The notes: generated by a model from the letters alone, not told the origin. Shown: positions 6,945 through 13,749, numbered from the stretch's first letter. The stretch: DNA of 17,924 nucleotides from Actinomycetota bacterium (GCA_003168295.1 PMST01000240.1:6265-24188), one strand, 5' to 3'. Program-made: numbers and translations.

Positions 6945-8711
6945 ATGGAGCCCTTTCGCTTTGCTCAATCACGCCGCTCGGGTAGCACTCTCGCCCGGTC
7001 GCTTCGAAGGCCTGCCCGGCGTCGCCGCCGGTGGCCGGGCGCCCTCGCGGGGGCCTGCCTGGCCGCCATCGTGGCGGGCTGGCCGGTCATGCTGGCCGGG
7101 GCCGGGGTAGCCGGAGGCAGCGCGGCGGGCCCGTCCTACGCCGGGACCGCCCTGCAGGGCGAGCAGGCCCGGGTGGTAGACCCAGGACCGCCCACCGGGC
7201 TGACCGCAACACCGGGCAATGCTCAGGTGAGCCTGTCATGGATAGCGCCCGCCTCCGATGGCGGCGCGGCGATCGTGGGCTATGACGTCTACCTGGGCAC
7301 AAGCTCCCACGGCGAGTCCGCCGCCCCGGTCAATGGCTCCCTGATCACGGCCACCGGCTATACGGTGACGGGACTGACCAACGGCACGACGTACTACTTC
7401 ACGGTGGACGCGGTCAACGCCGCTCAGTTGCACAGTGCGCCCTCCGCCGAGGCGTCGGCCACGCCGGTATCGCCCGCGACCGCACCTAGGGCGCCCTCCG
7501 GGCTGACCGCGACCGCGGGCAATGCCCAGGTGAGCCTGTCGTGGACTGCCCCAGGCTCCGACGGCGGCGCGAAGATCACCAGCTACGACGTCTACGAAGG
7601 AACGACAGCCAACGTCAAGACCACCGCCCCGGTCGCCAGCTCGAACGGCACCAGCGTGACGGTGAAAAACCTGGCCAACGGCACCACCTACTACTTCAAG
7701 GTAGCCGCGGTCAACGCGGTCGGCGTGGGTCCCGCGTCCAGCGCCGCATCCGCCGCCCCGGCCGCCGCCGTCACCAAGCCGGGACCGCCCGGCGGATTGA
7801 CCGCGACCCCGGGCCCCGGCCGGGTGATCCTTTCCTGGACCGTCCCCGGCTCCGATGGAGGCGCCGGGATCAGCGGCTACCTGATCTACCAGGGGACCAG
7901 CCCGGGTGGCGAGGCGGGGACCCCGGTCAACGCCTCACCGGCCAGCGCCACGAGCTACACGGTGACGGGGCTGGCCAACGGCATCACCTACTACTTCAAG
8001 GTGGCCGCGGTCAGCGACGCCAAACTTCAGGGGAGCGACTCCGGCGAGGCGTCCGCCACTCCGGTGTCGGCCGCCACCTCGGCGTCCGCCACCGCCCCGG
8101 CGTCCAAGCCCTCCGGCCCCGGGGCACCTGGAGCACCCGGGGGGCCGACCGGGCTGACCGCAACCGCGGGCAACGCCCAGGTGAGCCTGTCGTGGACGGC
8201 GCCCGCATCCGATGGAGGGTCACCGCTGGCCCGCTACCAGGTGTACCTGGGCACCACCCCAGGCATCTCTGGCCTTTCCGCCAGCACCCCGGTCAAGAGC
8301 GTCACCGGGACGAGCACCGTAGTGACCGGCCTGACCAACGGCACGACCTACTACTTCGCGGTTGCCGCCGTCAACGCTGACGGCACGGTGAGCAGTGCGT
8401 CTGGGGAGGCCTCAGCCGAACCGACCGAGAACGCGGTCCTGACGTCGAAGAAGGTGCCGACGCCGGTCATCATCTCGCTGGCGGCCGTCGCCATCGGGGC
8501 CACGGCCGGTGCCCTGACCCTGGGCGTGCGGCGGCTGCGCCCGCGATCGCGTCCGCCGCTGGCACCCCCCGCGGATGTGCGGGCCGTGCCCGATAAAGGC
8601 CAGCCGGGCCTGGTGAGTATCCAGGAGATCGGCACAGACGAGACGTACACGGTACGCTTCGAACCCCTCCCCGCCGCCATCATCACGACGATCGAGGAGC
8701 TGGTCCCTTGA
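6945..8711 (+). CDS. Membrane-anchored protein with four fibronectin type III domains
   Basis: A 588-residue protein. Residues 18-29 are strongly basic, followed by a hydrophobic segment (about 30-57) that is a signal peptide or signal anchor. Four Fn3 domains follow at about 80-174, 181-275, 279-373 and 398-495, each with GLTAT near the start, a central SW.APxSDGG-like block and NGTTYYF.V.AVN near the end; Pro/Ala/Gly-rich linkers separate them. A second hydrophobic segment spans about 508-529, then an Arg/Pro-rich stretch and a roughly 55-residue C-terminal tail, probably cytoplasmic. The ATG at 6945 follows GGAG (6936-6939) by 5 nt. No catalytic domain is visible; Fn3 arrays usually act as spacers or carbohydrate/protein-binding modules. 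The stop codon overlaps the TTG start of the next gene. Confidence 0.85.
   Translation: MEPFRFAQSRRSGSTLARSLRRPARRRRRWPGALAGACLAAIVAGWPVMLAGAGVAGGSAAGPSYAGTALQGEQARVVDPGPPTGLTATPGNAQVSLSWIAPASDGGAAIVGYDVYLGTSSHGESAAPVNGSLITATGYTVTGLTNGTTYYFTVDAVNAAQLHSAPSAEASATPVSPATAPRAPSGLTATAGNAQVSLSWTAPGSDGGAKITSYDVYEGTTANVKTTAPVASSNGTSVTVKNLANGTTYYFKVAAVNAVGVGPASSAASAAPAAAVTKPGPPGGLTATPGPGRVILSWTVPGSDGGAGISGYLIYQGTSPGGEAGTPVNASPASATSYTVTGLANGITYYFKVAAVSDAKLQGSDSGEASATPVSAATSASATAPASKPSGPGAPGAPGGPTGLTATAGNAQVSLSWTAPASDGGSPLARYQVYLGTTPGISGLSASTPVKSVTGTSTVVTGLTNGTTYYFAVAAVNADGTVSSASGEASAEPTENAVLTSKKVPTPVIISLAAVAIGATAGALTLGVRRLRPRSRPPLAPPADVRAVPDKGQPGLVSIQEIGTDETYTVRFEPLPAAIITTIEELVP
7180..8430 (+). repeat. 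Four Fn3-coding DNA repeats
   Basis: The four Fn3 domains are also repeated at the DNA level. Near-identical blocks encoding the GLTAT...QVSLSW region begin at 7197, 7500, about 7794 and 8151, so units are about 300 bases apart except for a longer Pro/Gly linker before the last. The second block, encoding NGTTYYF, recurs in each unit. Units 1, 2 and 4 are closest in the first block; unit 3 is the most diverged. Confidence 0.75.
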
Positions 8712-9607
8712 CGACTGCTGCGCCGGCCGGCCCGCTCACCGCCGCGGATCTGCTCTTCGGCTCGTCTGCGGGCGCCCCCGAAGCGCTGGCTCGCCGGATC
8801 AGCTCCGCCGGCCGGACCCAAAGCCTGGGCCGTGCCCTGGAGCGTCTCCCGCGGGTGACCCGCGAAGCGGCGATCCGGGAGGCCGCGGCGGCCGCGGCCG
8901 CGCTGCTGAAGGTCGACCTGATCGACGTCCTGGTGGCCGGCTGGCGCGATCATCGGGACATCACCGCCGCCGCGCGCCGCACACTGGTTACGCCGGCCAG
9001 CAAAGAGCTGGTCGGCCTGGCGCCGCACCGGGTCACCACCATCCAGCAGCCCTCCGTCAGCATCCTGATCGACGGTCGCCGGGTCCATACTCTGCAGCTC
9101 GGCCTGTCTATCCTCTTCGACGTCACTGGGCTGGTGGCCGGGGTCGCCGTGGGCCGGCTGGCCGGCATTCACTCCGGGCGCTGTGAGATCGGCGTCGCCC
9201 TGACCGTCCACGAGATCGAGATCCTCACCAAGCGATCCCACCTCGAGCTGCCCGGTGTCGTGGCCCTCAAGTCTGGCGTCCGGCTCCTTCCGGCCAGCGA
9301 GTACCCCGCCAGCATGCACTCCGCCACCATGGCTGCCGGCAGCGAGCACCCGGGCAGCATGTACCCGGGCAGTCAGTTCCCGGAAAGCCAGTTCCCCGCC
9401 GTCGAGTTCGCGGACGCGCACCCCGCAGGCGCCCAGCCCGCGGGCGCCGAACCCGCGGGCGCCGAGCACCCTAGCGGCGCGGACCCGGCCGGTGAGCACG
9501 ACAGCCTCCAGTTCCCGGACCGCGGGCACCCGGACAGCGGACAGCCAGACGGGCAGGACCATACGTCTTCCTCGGCGTCGTCCCCTGGTAGCAAAGTGCC
9601 CTGGTAG
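8708..9607 (+). CDS. Unrecognised 299-residue protein coupled to the Fn3 protein, with repeat-rich tail
   Basis: I do not recognise this family. Residues 1-95 look helical and include an Ala-rich stretch (54-67). Residues about 100-193 look beta-rich with alternating hydrophobics (SVSILIDG, HTLQLGLSILFDVTGLVAGVAVGRL, CEIGVALTVHEIEIL) and resemble a compact folded domain rather than membrane helices. From about 195 the sequence becomes low complexity, with P-G-S/P-E-S motifs next to aromatic residues, then PAGA repeats, and an acidic, polar end; it is probably disordered. No signal peptide is seen. The TTG at 8708 overlaps the Fn3 stop codon (TTGA) and has GAGGAG (8694-8699) 8 nt upstream, so the two proteins are probably made together and may act together. 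Confidence 0.7.
   Translation: MTTAAPAGPLTAADLLFGSSAGAPEALARRISSAGRTQSLGRALERLPRVTREAAIREAAAAAAALLKVDLIDVLVAGWRDHRDITAAARRTLVTPASKELVGLAPHRVTTIQQPSVSILIDGRRVHTLQLGLSILFDVTGLVAGVAVGRLAGIHSGRCEIGVALTVHEIEILTKRSHLELPGVVALKSGVRLLPASEYPASMHSATMAAGSEHPGSMYPGSQFPESQFPAVEFADAHPAGAQPAGAEPAGAEHPSGADPAGEHDSLQFPDRGHPDSGQPDGQDHTSSSASSPGSKVPW
9422..9466 (+). repeat. 15-bp tandem repeat coding PAGA units
   Basis: Three 15-base units of the form CCCGCGGGCGCCGAA (9422-9436, 9437-9451, 9452-9466, with a few substitutions) encode PAGAQ, PAGAE, PAGAE in the tail of the 299-residue protein. The unit length keeps the frame, so copy number could vary without disrupting the protein. Confidence 0.8.
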
Positions 9608-9625
9608 CAAAGTGCCCTGGTAGCA
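9583..9625 (+). repeat. 16-bp tandem repeat spanning the stop codon
   Basis: CCCTGGTAGCAAAGTG occurs at 9583-9598 and 9599-9614, with a partial third copy to 9625. The TAG stop of the 299-residue protein (9605-9607) lies in the second copy. The unit is not a multiple of three. If one unit were lost, translation would still stop in the partial copy; if both full units were lost, the frame would run on to TGA at 9661-9663. Confidence 0.9.
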
Positions 9626-9657
9626 GGGCCGGTGCCGCCGGGAGAGCAGAGGAAATC

Positions 9658-9679
9658 CCCTGACGTGGTCAGCTCAGGG
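9658..9679. terminator. Inverted repeat between the Fn3 unit and parA
   Basis: CCCTGA (9658-9663) and TCAGGG (9674-9679) form a 6-bp inverted repeat with a 10-nt loop; the overlapping CTGACGTGGTCAG (9660-9672) is a second, alternative 5-bp dyad. It lies about 50 bases after the stop of the upstream gene and may end that transcript or act as an operator for parA. There is no U tract. Confidence 0.3.
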
Positions 9680-9703
9680 ATATAAGGCGCATACGGCGAG
9701 CCT

Positions 9704-9734
9704 GCTTGCCGGCGGCCGGCCCAGGCCATAGAGT
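9704..9734 (+). promoter_or_regulatory. Candidate parA promoter
   Basis: TTGCCG (9704-9709) and TAGAGT (9729-9734) are separated by 19 nt and would start transcription near 9741, about 48 bases before the parA GTG. This is the best pair in the 181-base gap between 9608 and 9788, but the spacing is slightly long. No other gene is visible in this gap. Confidence 0.35.
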
Positions 9735-9788
9735 CCAAGCCAGGTTCCGTGGGCATCATCGCGGCCTTAGCACGGAGGTTCAGCACTG

Positions 9789-10682
9789 GTGGCAGCAACC
9801 CGCATTACCGAGCACAAGGCAGGAGATCTGGGTCCGACGGGGCGGCCGTTGTCCGGTTTTCCTGATCCCGCGCCGCTCATGGTACACGGGCCCGCGCGCA
9901 TAGTAGCGGTCTGTAACCAGAAGGGTGGCGTCGGTAAGACGACGACCACGATCAACCTCGGTGCGGCCCTGGCCGAGCAGGGCCGGCGTGTCCTGCTCGT
10001 CGACTTCGACCCGCAGGGAGCGCTCTCGGTCGGGCTCGGGATCCAGCCGCACGACATCGATTACACGGTCTACAACCTGCTCATGGAGCGCGACGTCACG
10101 GCGCAGGACGTGCTGCACAAGACCGGCGTCGACGGCATGGACCTGCTGCCGAGCAACATTGACCTGTCCGGTGCCGAGGTCCAGCTGGTGCACGAGGTCG
10201 GCCGCGAATACGTGCTCGGCGGGGTTCTGCAGCCGAGCATGGCGGAGTACGACGTGATCATGATCGACTGCCAGCCCTCTCTCGGGCTACTGACGATCAA
10301 TGCGCTCGCGTGCGCGCACAGCGTGCTCATCCCGCTGGAGTGCGAGTACTTCGCGATGCGCGGCGTGGCCCTGCTGATGGAGACCATCGACAAGGTTTCG
10401 CGGCGTCTCAATACCAAGCTCACGATCGACGGCTTGCTCGCCACCATGTACGACTCGCGGACGCTTCATACCCGTGAGGTTCTGGCCAGCATGGTCAACG
10501 GCTTCGGCGACAAGGTTTTTCATACTGTAATCAACCGCACGGTGAGGTTCCCGGACGCTACGGTGGCCGGAGAGCCTATTACCAGCTTCGATTCCGGGTC
10601 AATGGGGGCGAATTCCTACCGGGAGCTGGCCAAGGAGGTACTGGAGCGGTGGCGACAGGCCGGGGACGATCACGGAGAGTAA
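9789..10682 (+). CDS. ParA/Soj-family ATPase of the scpAB cluster
   Basis: A 297-residue ATPase of the ParA/MinD type. The deviant Walker A motif KGGVGKT spans residues 45-51, followed by LLVDFDPQGALSVGLG (Walker A'), and VIMIDCQPSLG as the Walker B region. The roughly 35-residue N-terminal extension (LGPTGRPL..FP.PAPL..HGPAR) is, from memory, usual for the copy next to scpA in actinomycetes, supporting the GTG at 9789; GGAGG (9774-9778) lies 10 nt upstream. No parB follows, so this is the scpAB-linked orphan ParA rather than the origin-proximal parAB partition pair. Its exact role is unknown; the neighbourhood points to chromosome organisation. Confidence 0.92.
   Translation: MAATRITEHKAGDLGPTGRPLSGFPDPAPLMVHGPARIVAVCNQKGGVGKTTTTINLGAALAEQGRRVLLVDFDPQGALSVGLGIQPHDIDYTVYNLLMERDVTAQDVLHKTGVDGMDLLPSNIDLSGAEVQLVHEVGREYVLGGVLQPSMAEYDVIMIDCQPSLGLLTINALACAHSVLIPLECEYFAMRGVALLMETIDKVSRRLNTKLTIDGLLATMYDSRTLHTREVLASMVNGFGDKVFHTVINRTVRFPDATVAGEPITSFDSGSMGANSYRELAKEVLERWRQAGDDHGE
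10632..10638 (+). promoter_or_regulatory. Ribosome binding site inside the parA end, deciding the next start
   Basis: AAGGAGG, a near-perfect Shine-Dalgarno sequence, lies 10 nt upstream of the GTG at 10649 while still inside parA. It supports a 34-base overlap between parA and the small downstream gene, hence translational coupling. Confidence 0.6.
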
Positions 10683-11032
10683 GCCTTCCCGGGGTTGCTG
10701 AGCTGTTCCGCCCCGCCGCGCCCGGCCCGGACGGAGGCGATCAACGCCGGGCTACCGGCCGGGAAAGACACACCCAGAAGATCACCATCTACCTGTCCGC
10801 CGAGGAACTACTTGACCTGGAACGCGCCCGGCTCACGCTGCTGCGCTACGGCGTTGCCGCCGACCGGGGCCGGATCGTCCGCGAGGCGATCGCCGTCCTG
10901 CTCGCCGACCTGGACGCACAGGGCGAGGACAGCCTGCTGGCCCGTCGTATCGCCAGCGCTAACCACGACGCCGACCCGGAGCGCGGCCTCGGCCAGGACA
11001 ATCCCGGCCAGACCGGCGAATGCGTGCGCTAG
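10649..11032 (+). CDS. Small ribbon-helix-helix-like protein between parA and scpA
   Basis: A 127-residue protein of unknown function. Residues 1-42 are basic and Pro/Gly-rich, probably flexible. Residues about 43-89 read as a ribbon-helix-helix unit: a short strand (KITIYLS), a helix (AEELLDLERARLTLLRY) and a second helix starting DRGRIVREAIAVLL. The last 30 residues are polar and acidic. Ribbon-helix-helix proteins bind DNA as dimers through the strand, which fits a partner for ParA or a regulator of this cluster; that role is inference. The GTG at 10649 is chosen for its AAGGAGG site. To my knowledge a small protein occupies this position in other actinomycetes too. Confidence 0.75.
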   Translation: MATGRGRSRRVSLPGVAELFRPAAPGPDGGDQRRATGRERHTQKITIYLSAEELLDLERARLTLLRYGVAADRGRIVREAIAVLLADLDAQGEDSLLARRIASANHDADPERGLGQDNPGQTGECVR

Positions 11033-11049
11033 CGGGTCCCGGATCTCGC

Positions 11050-11062
11050 TACCGTCATGACC
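11050..11062 (+). promoter_or_regulatory. -10-like box just before scpA, possible leaderless start
   Basis: TACCGT (11050-11055) fits TANNNT and ends 7 nt before the GTG at 11063, two codons inside the ATG-started scpA frame. No Shine-Dalgarno sequence precedes either start. Leaderless initiation at 11063 is therefore plausible, although the gene could equally be read from the upstream operon transcript. Confidence 0.35.
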
Positions 11063-11962
11063 GTGAGCGCAGATGGCACCGACCTCGGTGACGACCCTGA
11101 GGGCGCGTCGCGGGCCGCGTCCAGCGCCTTCGAGGTGCACCTGGATGTGTTCGAGGGCCCGTTCGACCTGCTGCTCGCGCTGATCTCCAAGCACAAGCTG
11201 GACATCACCGAAGTCGCCCTGTCCCAGGTCACCGACGAGTTCATCGCTTACATCGCCGCGCGCACCGACGGCTGGGACCTGGACCAGGTCAGCTATTTCC
11301 TCGTCGTCGCGGCCACGCTGCTCGACCTCAAGGCCGCCCGGCTGCTGCCCTCAGGCGAGGTGGAGGACGAGGAGGACCTAGCGCTGCTCGAGGCCAGGGA
11401 CCTGCTCTTCGCCCGGCTCCTGCAGTACCGCGCGTACAAGGAAGTGGCGGCCACCTTCGCCGCCCGGATGACCGCCGCGGCTCGCCGCTTCCCGCGGCGG
11501 GTCCCGCTCGAGCCCCGCTTCGCGGAGCTGCTGCCCGAGGTGCTGATCGGCTTGGGGCCGGCCGAGTTCGCCCGGCTCGCGGCGCTCACGCTCGCGCCCA
11601 AGGTGCTCCCGACGGTATCGACAGAGCACATTCACTCGCCCGTGATCAGCATCAGGGAGCAGTCCCGGATCATCGCGGCCCGGCTGGCCGAACTCGGTCG
11701 GGCCAGCTTCCGGCAGCTGACCGCGGGCGCAGCCGGCAGCTACGAGGTGGTGGCGTCGTTCCTGGCGCTGCTCGAGCTATACCGGGAGGACGCGGTGTCC
11801 TTCGAGCAGGTCGCTCCGCTCGGCGAGCTCTACGTGACCTGGACGGGTTCTGTTGACCCAGGCCGGGTTGGCCCGAACGGCGTTGGCCCGAACGGCGTTG
11901 GCCCGAACAGTGCAGGCGCTGGTAGCTTCAGTGAGCTGACGGAAAGCGACAACGAGGAATGA
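11057..11962 (+). CDS. scpA: Segregation and condensation protein A (ScpA kleisin)
   Basis: ScpA is the kleisin that bridges the two SMC heads and binds ScpB, forming the condensin that compacts and segregates the chromosome. The 301-residue protein shows the N-terminal signature FEVHLDVFEGPFDLLLALI (about residues 24-42), followed by HKLDITEVALSQVTDEF, the helix YFLVVAATLLDLKAARLL, a central acidic segment, and a C-terminal winged-helix region ending near LGELYVTW. It is longer than compact bacterial homologues because of an N-terminal acidic leader and a 30-residue C-terminal tail containing three VGPNG-type repeats. The ATG at 11057 is the longest start; GTG at 11063 is an alternative. The stop overlaps the scpB ATG (ATGA). 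Confidence 0.95.
   Translation: MTVSADGTDLGDDPEGASRAASSAFEVHLDVFEGPFDLLLALISKHKLDITEVALSQVTDEFIAYIAARTDGWDLDQVSYFLVVAATLLDLKAARLLPSGEVEDEEDLALLEARDLLFARLLQYRAYKEVAATFAARMTAAARRFPRRVPLEPRFAELLPEVLIGLGPAEFARLAALTLAPKVLPTVSTEHIHSPVISIREQSRIIAARLAELGRASFRQLTAGAAGSYEVVASFLALLELYREDAVSFEQVAPLGELYVTWTGSVDPGRVGPNGVGPNGVGPNSAGAGSFSELTESDNEE
11867..11911 (+). repeat. 15-bp tandem repeat in the scpA tail
   Basis: GTTGGCCCGAACGGC is repeated at 11867-11881 and 11882-11896, with a third copy at 11897-11911 carrying two changes. It encodes VGPNG-VGPNG-VGPNS in the C-terminal tail of ScpA. The unit preserves the frame. Confidence 0.9.
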
Positions 11963-12570
11963 GCATCGAATCTCCGACCGGTGGTTCTGGGGACCCCCTG
12001 GCCGACGGGCCCACCGAGACAGGACCGGGGCTGCGGGCCAGCCTGGAGGCGATCCTGCTAGTGGCCGACGAGCCAGTGCCTGTGGTCATGCTCGCCCAGG
12101 TCCTCGAGCGACCGCGGAACGAGGTAGCGGGCGAGCTGCGCGATCTCGCCGCGGCCTACACCGCGGAAGACCGCGGTTTCGAGCTGCGCGAGATCGCGGG
12201 CGGCTGGCGCTACTACACCCGTGAGGATTGCGCCCCGCTGGTCGAGCGTTTCGTGACCGACGGGCAGGAGGTCCGGCTGACCCAGGCGGCACTGGAGACC
12301 CTGGCCGTCGTCGCCTACCGTCAGCCCGTCAGCCGGGCCCGGGTGTCGGCGGTGCGCGGGGTCAACTGCGACGGGGTGATGCGTACCCTGGTGCTGCGCG
12401 GCCTGACCGAGGAGGCGGGCACGGATTCGGAGACCGGTGCCATCCTCTACCGGACCACCGGGTACTTCCTGGAACGCCTGGGGCTGGCGGGCCTGCAGGA
12501 CCTTCCGGATCTTGCCCCTTTCCTGCCGGAAAACATTGAGGACATCGAGGATGAGAACGCCCGATCGTAA
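11959..12570 (+). CDS. scpB: Segregation and condensation protein B (ScpB)
   Basis: ScpB is a dimeric tandem winged-helix protein that binds ScpA and completes the SMC-ScpAB complex. The 203-residue sequence has the first winged helix at about residues 22-95 (LRASLEAILLVADEPV, then LREIAGGWRYYTRED) and the second with the strongly conserved QAALETLAVVAYRQPVSRARV followed by RGVNCDGVMRTLVLRGL and a TTGYFLERLGL end. Length matches the family. The ATG at 11959 overlaps the scpA stop as ATGA, classic coupling for two subunits needed in fixed ratio. Its own end overlaps the next gene by 20 bases. Confidence 0.96.
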   Translation: MSIESPTGGSGDPLADGPTETGPGLRASLEAILLVADEPVPVVMLAQVLERPRNEVAGELRDLAAAYTAEDRGFELREIAGGWRYYTREDCAPLVERFVTDGQEVRLTQAALETLAVVAYRQPVSRARVSAVRGVNCDGVMRTLVLRGLTEEAGTDSETGAILYRTTGYFLERLGLAGLQDLPDLAPFLPENIEDIEDENARS

Positions 12571-13366
12571 CCCCAGGGCCTCCGGCTTTGACGATGAGGA
12601 CGCCGACGACTTCGGTCAGCGCGACTCGCTGACCGATGTCCCCGGCGGTGTCAGGCTGCAGAAGGTCATGGCCGAGGCGGGGATCGGCAGCCGCAGGCAC
12701 TGCGAGGAGCTCATCGGCGCGGGCCGGGTCGAGGTCGACGGCGAGATCGTCCGCAGGTTCGGTGCCCGGGTCGACCCGGAAACTCAGGTGATCAAGGTCG
12801 ACGGGAAGCGTATCCCGTCCCGGCCTGGCCTGGTCTACCTGGCGTTCAACAAGCCGCCCAAGGTGCTGACCGCGATGTCGGACCCGCGCGGCCGGCGGAC
12901 GGTGGCGGACTTTCTCGGTGACCGGAGCGAGCGGCTCTTCCATATCGGCAGGCTGGACTACGACACCGAGGGCCTGATGCTGCTCACCAACGACGGTGAG
13001 CTCGGGCACCGGCTGGCGCACCCCAGCTTCGAGGTGGCCAAGACGTACCTGGCCGACGTGACCGGCCCGGTGCCCAGGGATCTCGGTCGCCGGCTTACCG
13101 CGGGGATCGAGCTCGACGACGGCGTGGCCGTGGCGGACCAGTTCAGGGTGATCGACCGGTCAGGCCAGCGCGCGCTAGTGGAGATCACCCTGCACGAGGG
13201 GCGCAAGCACGTGGTGCGGCGGATGCTGGCGGCGACGGGGCACCCGGTCACCAGGCTGGTCCGCACCGACGTAGGCCCGATCAGGCTCGGCAACCTCAAA
13301 CCGGGCGCCTCGCGCGACCTGAGCACCAGGGAAATCGGCGAGCTGTACGCCGCGGTCGGCCTGTAA
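12551..13366 (+). CDS. rluB: RsuA/RluB/RluE-family rRNA pseudouridine synthase
   Basis: The enzyme isomerises a specific uridine in ribosomal RNA; the 23S helix 80s region is the RluB target, but RsuA-type specificity cannot be excluded. The 271-residue protein has an S4 RNA-binding domain at about 34-80 (RLQKVMAEAGIGSRRHCEELI) and the catalytic domain with D136 in GRLDYDTEGLMLLTNDGEL, followed by KTYLADV and LHEGRKHVVRRML. I chose the ATG at 12551 because GAGG (12538-12541) is 9 nt upstream and the protein then has a normal acidic leader before the S4 domain; the frame is open further upstream but that part overlaps scpB. It overlaps scpB by 20 bases, consistent with one operon. Confidence 0.92.
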   Translation: MRTPDRNPRASGFDDEDADDFGQRDSLTDVPGGVRLQKVMAEAGIGSRRHCEELIGAGRVEVDGEIVRRFGARVDPETQVIKVDGKRIPSRPGLVYLAFNKPPKVLTAMSDPRGRRTVADFLGDRSERLFHIGRLDYDTEGLMLLTNDGELGHRLAHPSFEVAKTYLADVTGPVPRDLGRRLTAGIELDDGVAVADQFRVIDRSGQRALVEITLHEGRKHVVRRMLAATGHPVTRLVRTDVGPIRLGNLKPGASRDLSTREIGELYAAVGL

Positions 13367-13390
13367 CCTGTGGCGATGGAGATCCGATGA
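13364..13390 (+). promoter_or_regulatory. Possible leaderless mini-leader (four codons) overlapping the aroH start
   Basis: TAACCT (13364-13369) overlaps the rluB stop and lies 6 nt before an ATG at 13376. That ATG opens a four-codon frame (MEIR, stop at 13388-13390) whose stop overlaps the aroH ATG at 13387 as ATGA. The same bases include GGAG (13378-13381), the aroH ribosome binding site 5 nt upstream of its start. Either a coupled leader peptide or simply the 5' end of a short aroH leader would fit. Confidence 0.3.
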
Positions 13391-13749
13391 CAGTCAGGGC
13401 GGTACGCGGGGCGGTGCAGGTCGATTCGACCGACCGGGACGCGATACTCGAAGGCACGGCGGAGCTGGTCACCGAGGTGATGGCCCGTAACGAACTGACC
13501 ACTGACGATGTGATCAGCGTCCTGTTCACGGCGACGCCCGACCTGACCGCCGAATTCCCCGCGCTGGCCGCGCGCAAGATCGGCTTCCACGACGTGCCGC
13601 TGATCTGCGCGTCCGAGATCGCCGTGCCGGGCGCGCTGCCCCGCGTCGTGCGGCTGATGGCCCACGTGGAGACCGACCGGCCGCGTTCGGAGATCCAGCA
13701 CGTGTACCTGCGCGGCGCCGCCGCGCTCCGCCTGGACATTGCCCAGTGA
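13387..13749 (+). CDS. aroH: Monofunctional chorismate mutase, AroH type
   Basis: It converts chorismate to prephenate, the branch point to tyrosine and phenylalanine, as a cytosolic trimer. The 120-residue protein aligns end to end with the Bacillus subtilis enzyme. All the catalytic residues are present: R7, F57 and R63 at the same numbers, then C74, E77, R89, Y107 and R115, each one lower than in Bacillus (C75, E78, R90, Y108, R116) because of a one-residue deletion between them. The ATG at 13387 follows GGAG by 5 nt. It lies 20 bases after rluB and immediately before the prephenate dehydrogenase gene, which uses its product. Confidence 0.96.
   Translation: MTVRAVRGAVQVDSTDRDAILEGTAELVTEVMARNELTTDDVISVLFTATPDLTAEFPALAARKIGFHDVPLICASEIAVPGALPRVVRLMAHVETDRPRSEIQHVYLRGAAALRLDIAQ

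Noticed and set aside
7541..8380. 279-residue plus-strand frame inside the Fn3 gene
   Set aside because: It is an Arg/Gln/Gly-rich out-of-frame reading of the Fn3 repeats with no domain of its own.
7180..8430. CRISPR-like regular spacing of repeats
   Set aside because: The units are about 300 bases long, lie in frame and encode Fn3 domains; there are no short palindromic repeats with unique spacers.
12437..12550. Upstream extension of the rluB frame
   Set aside because: It overlaps scpB and has no family similarity; ATG 12551 has a suitable ribosome binding site.
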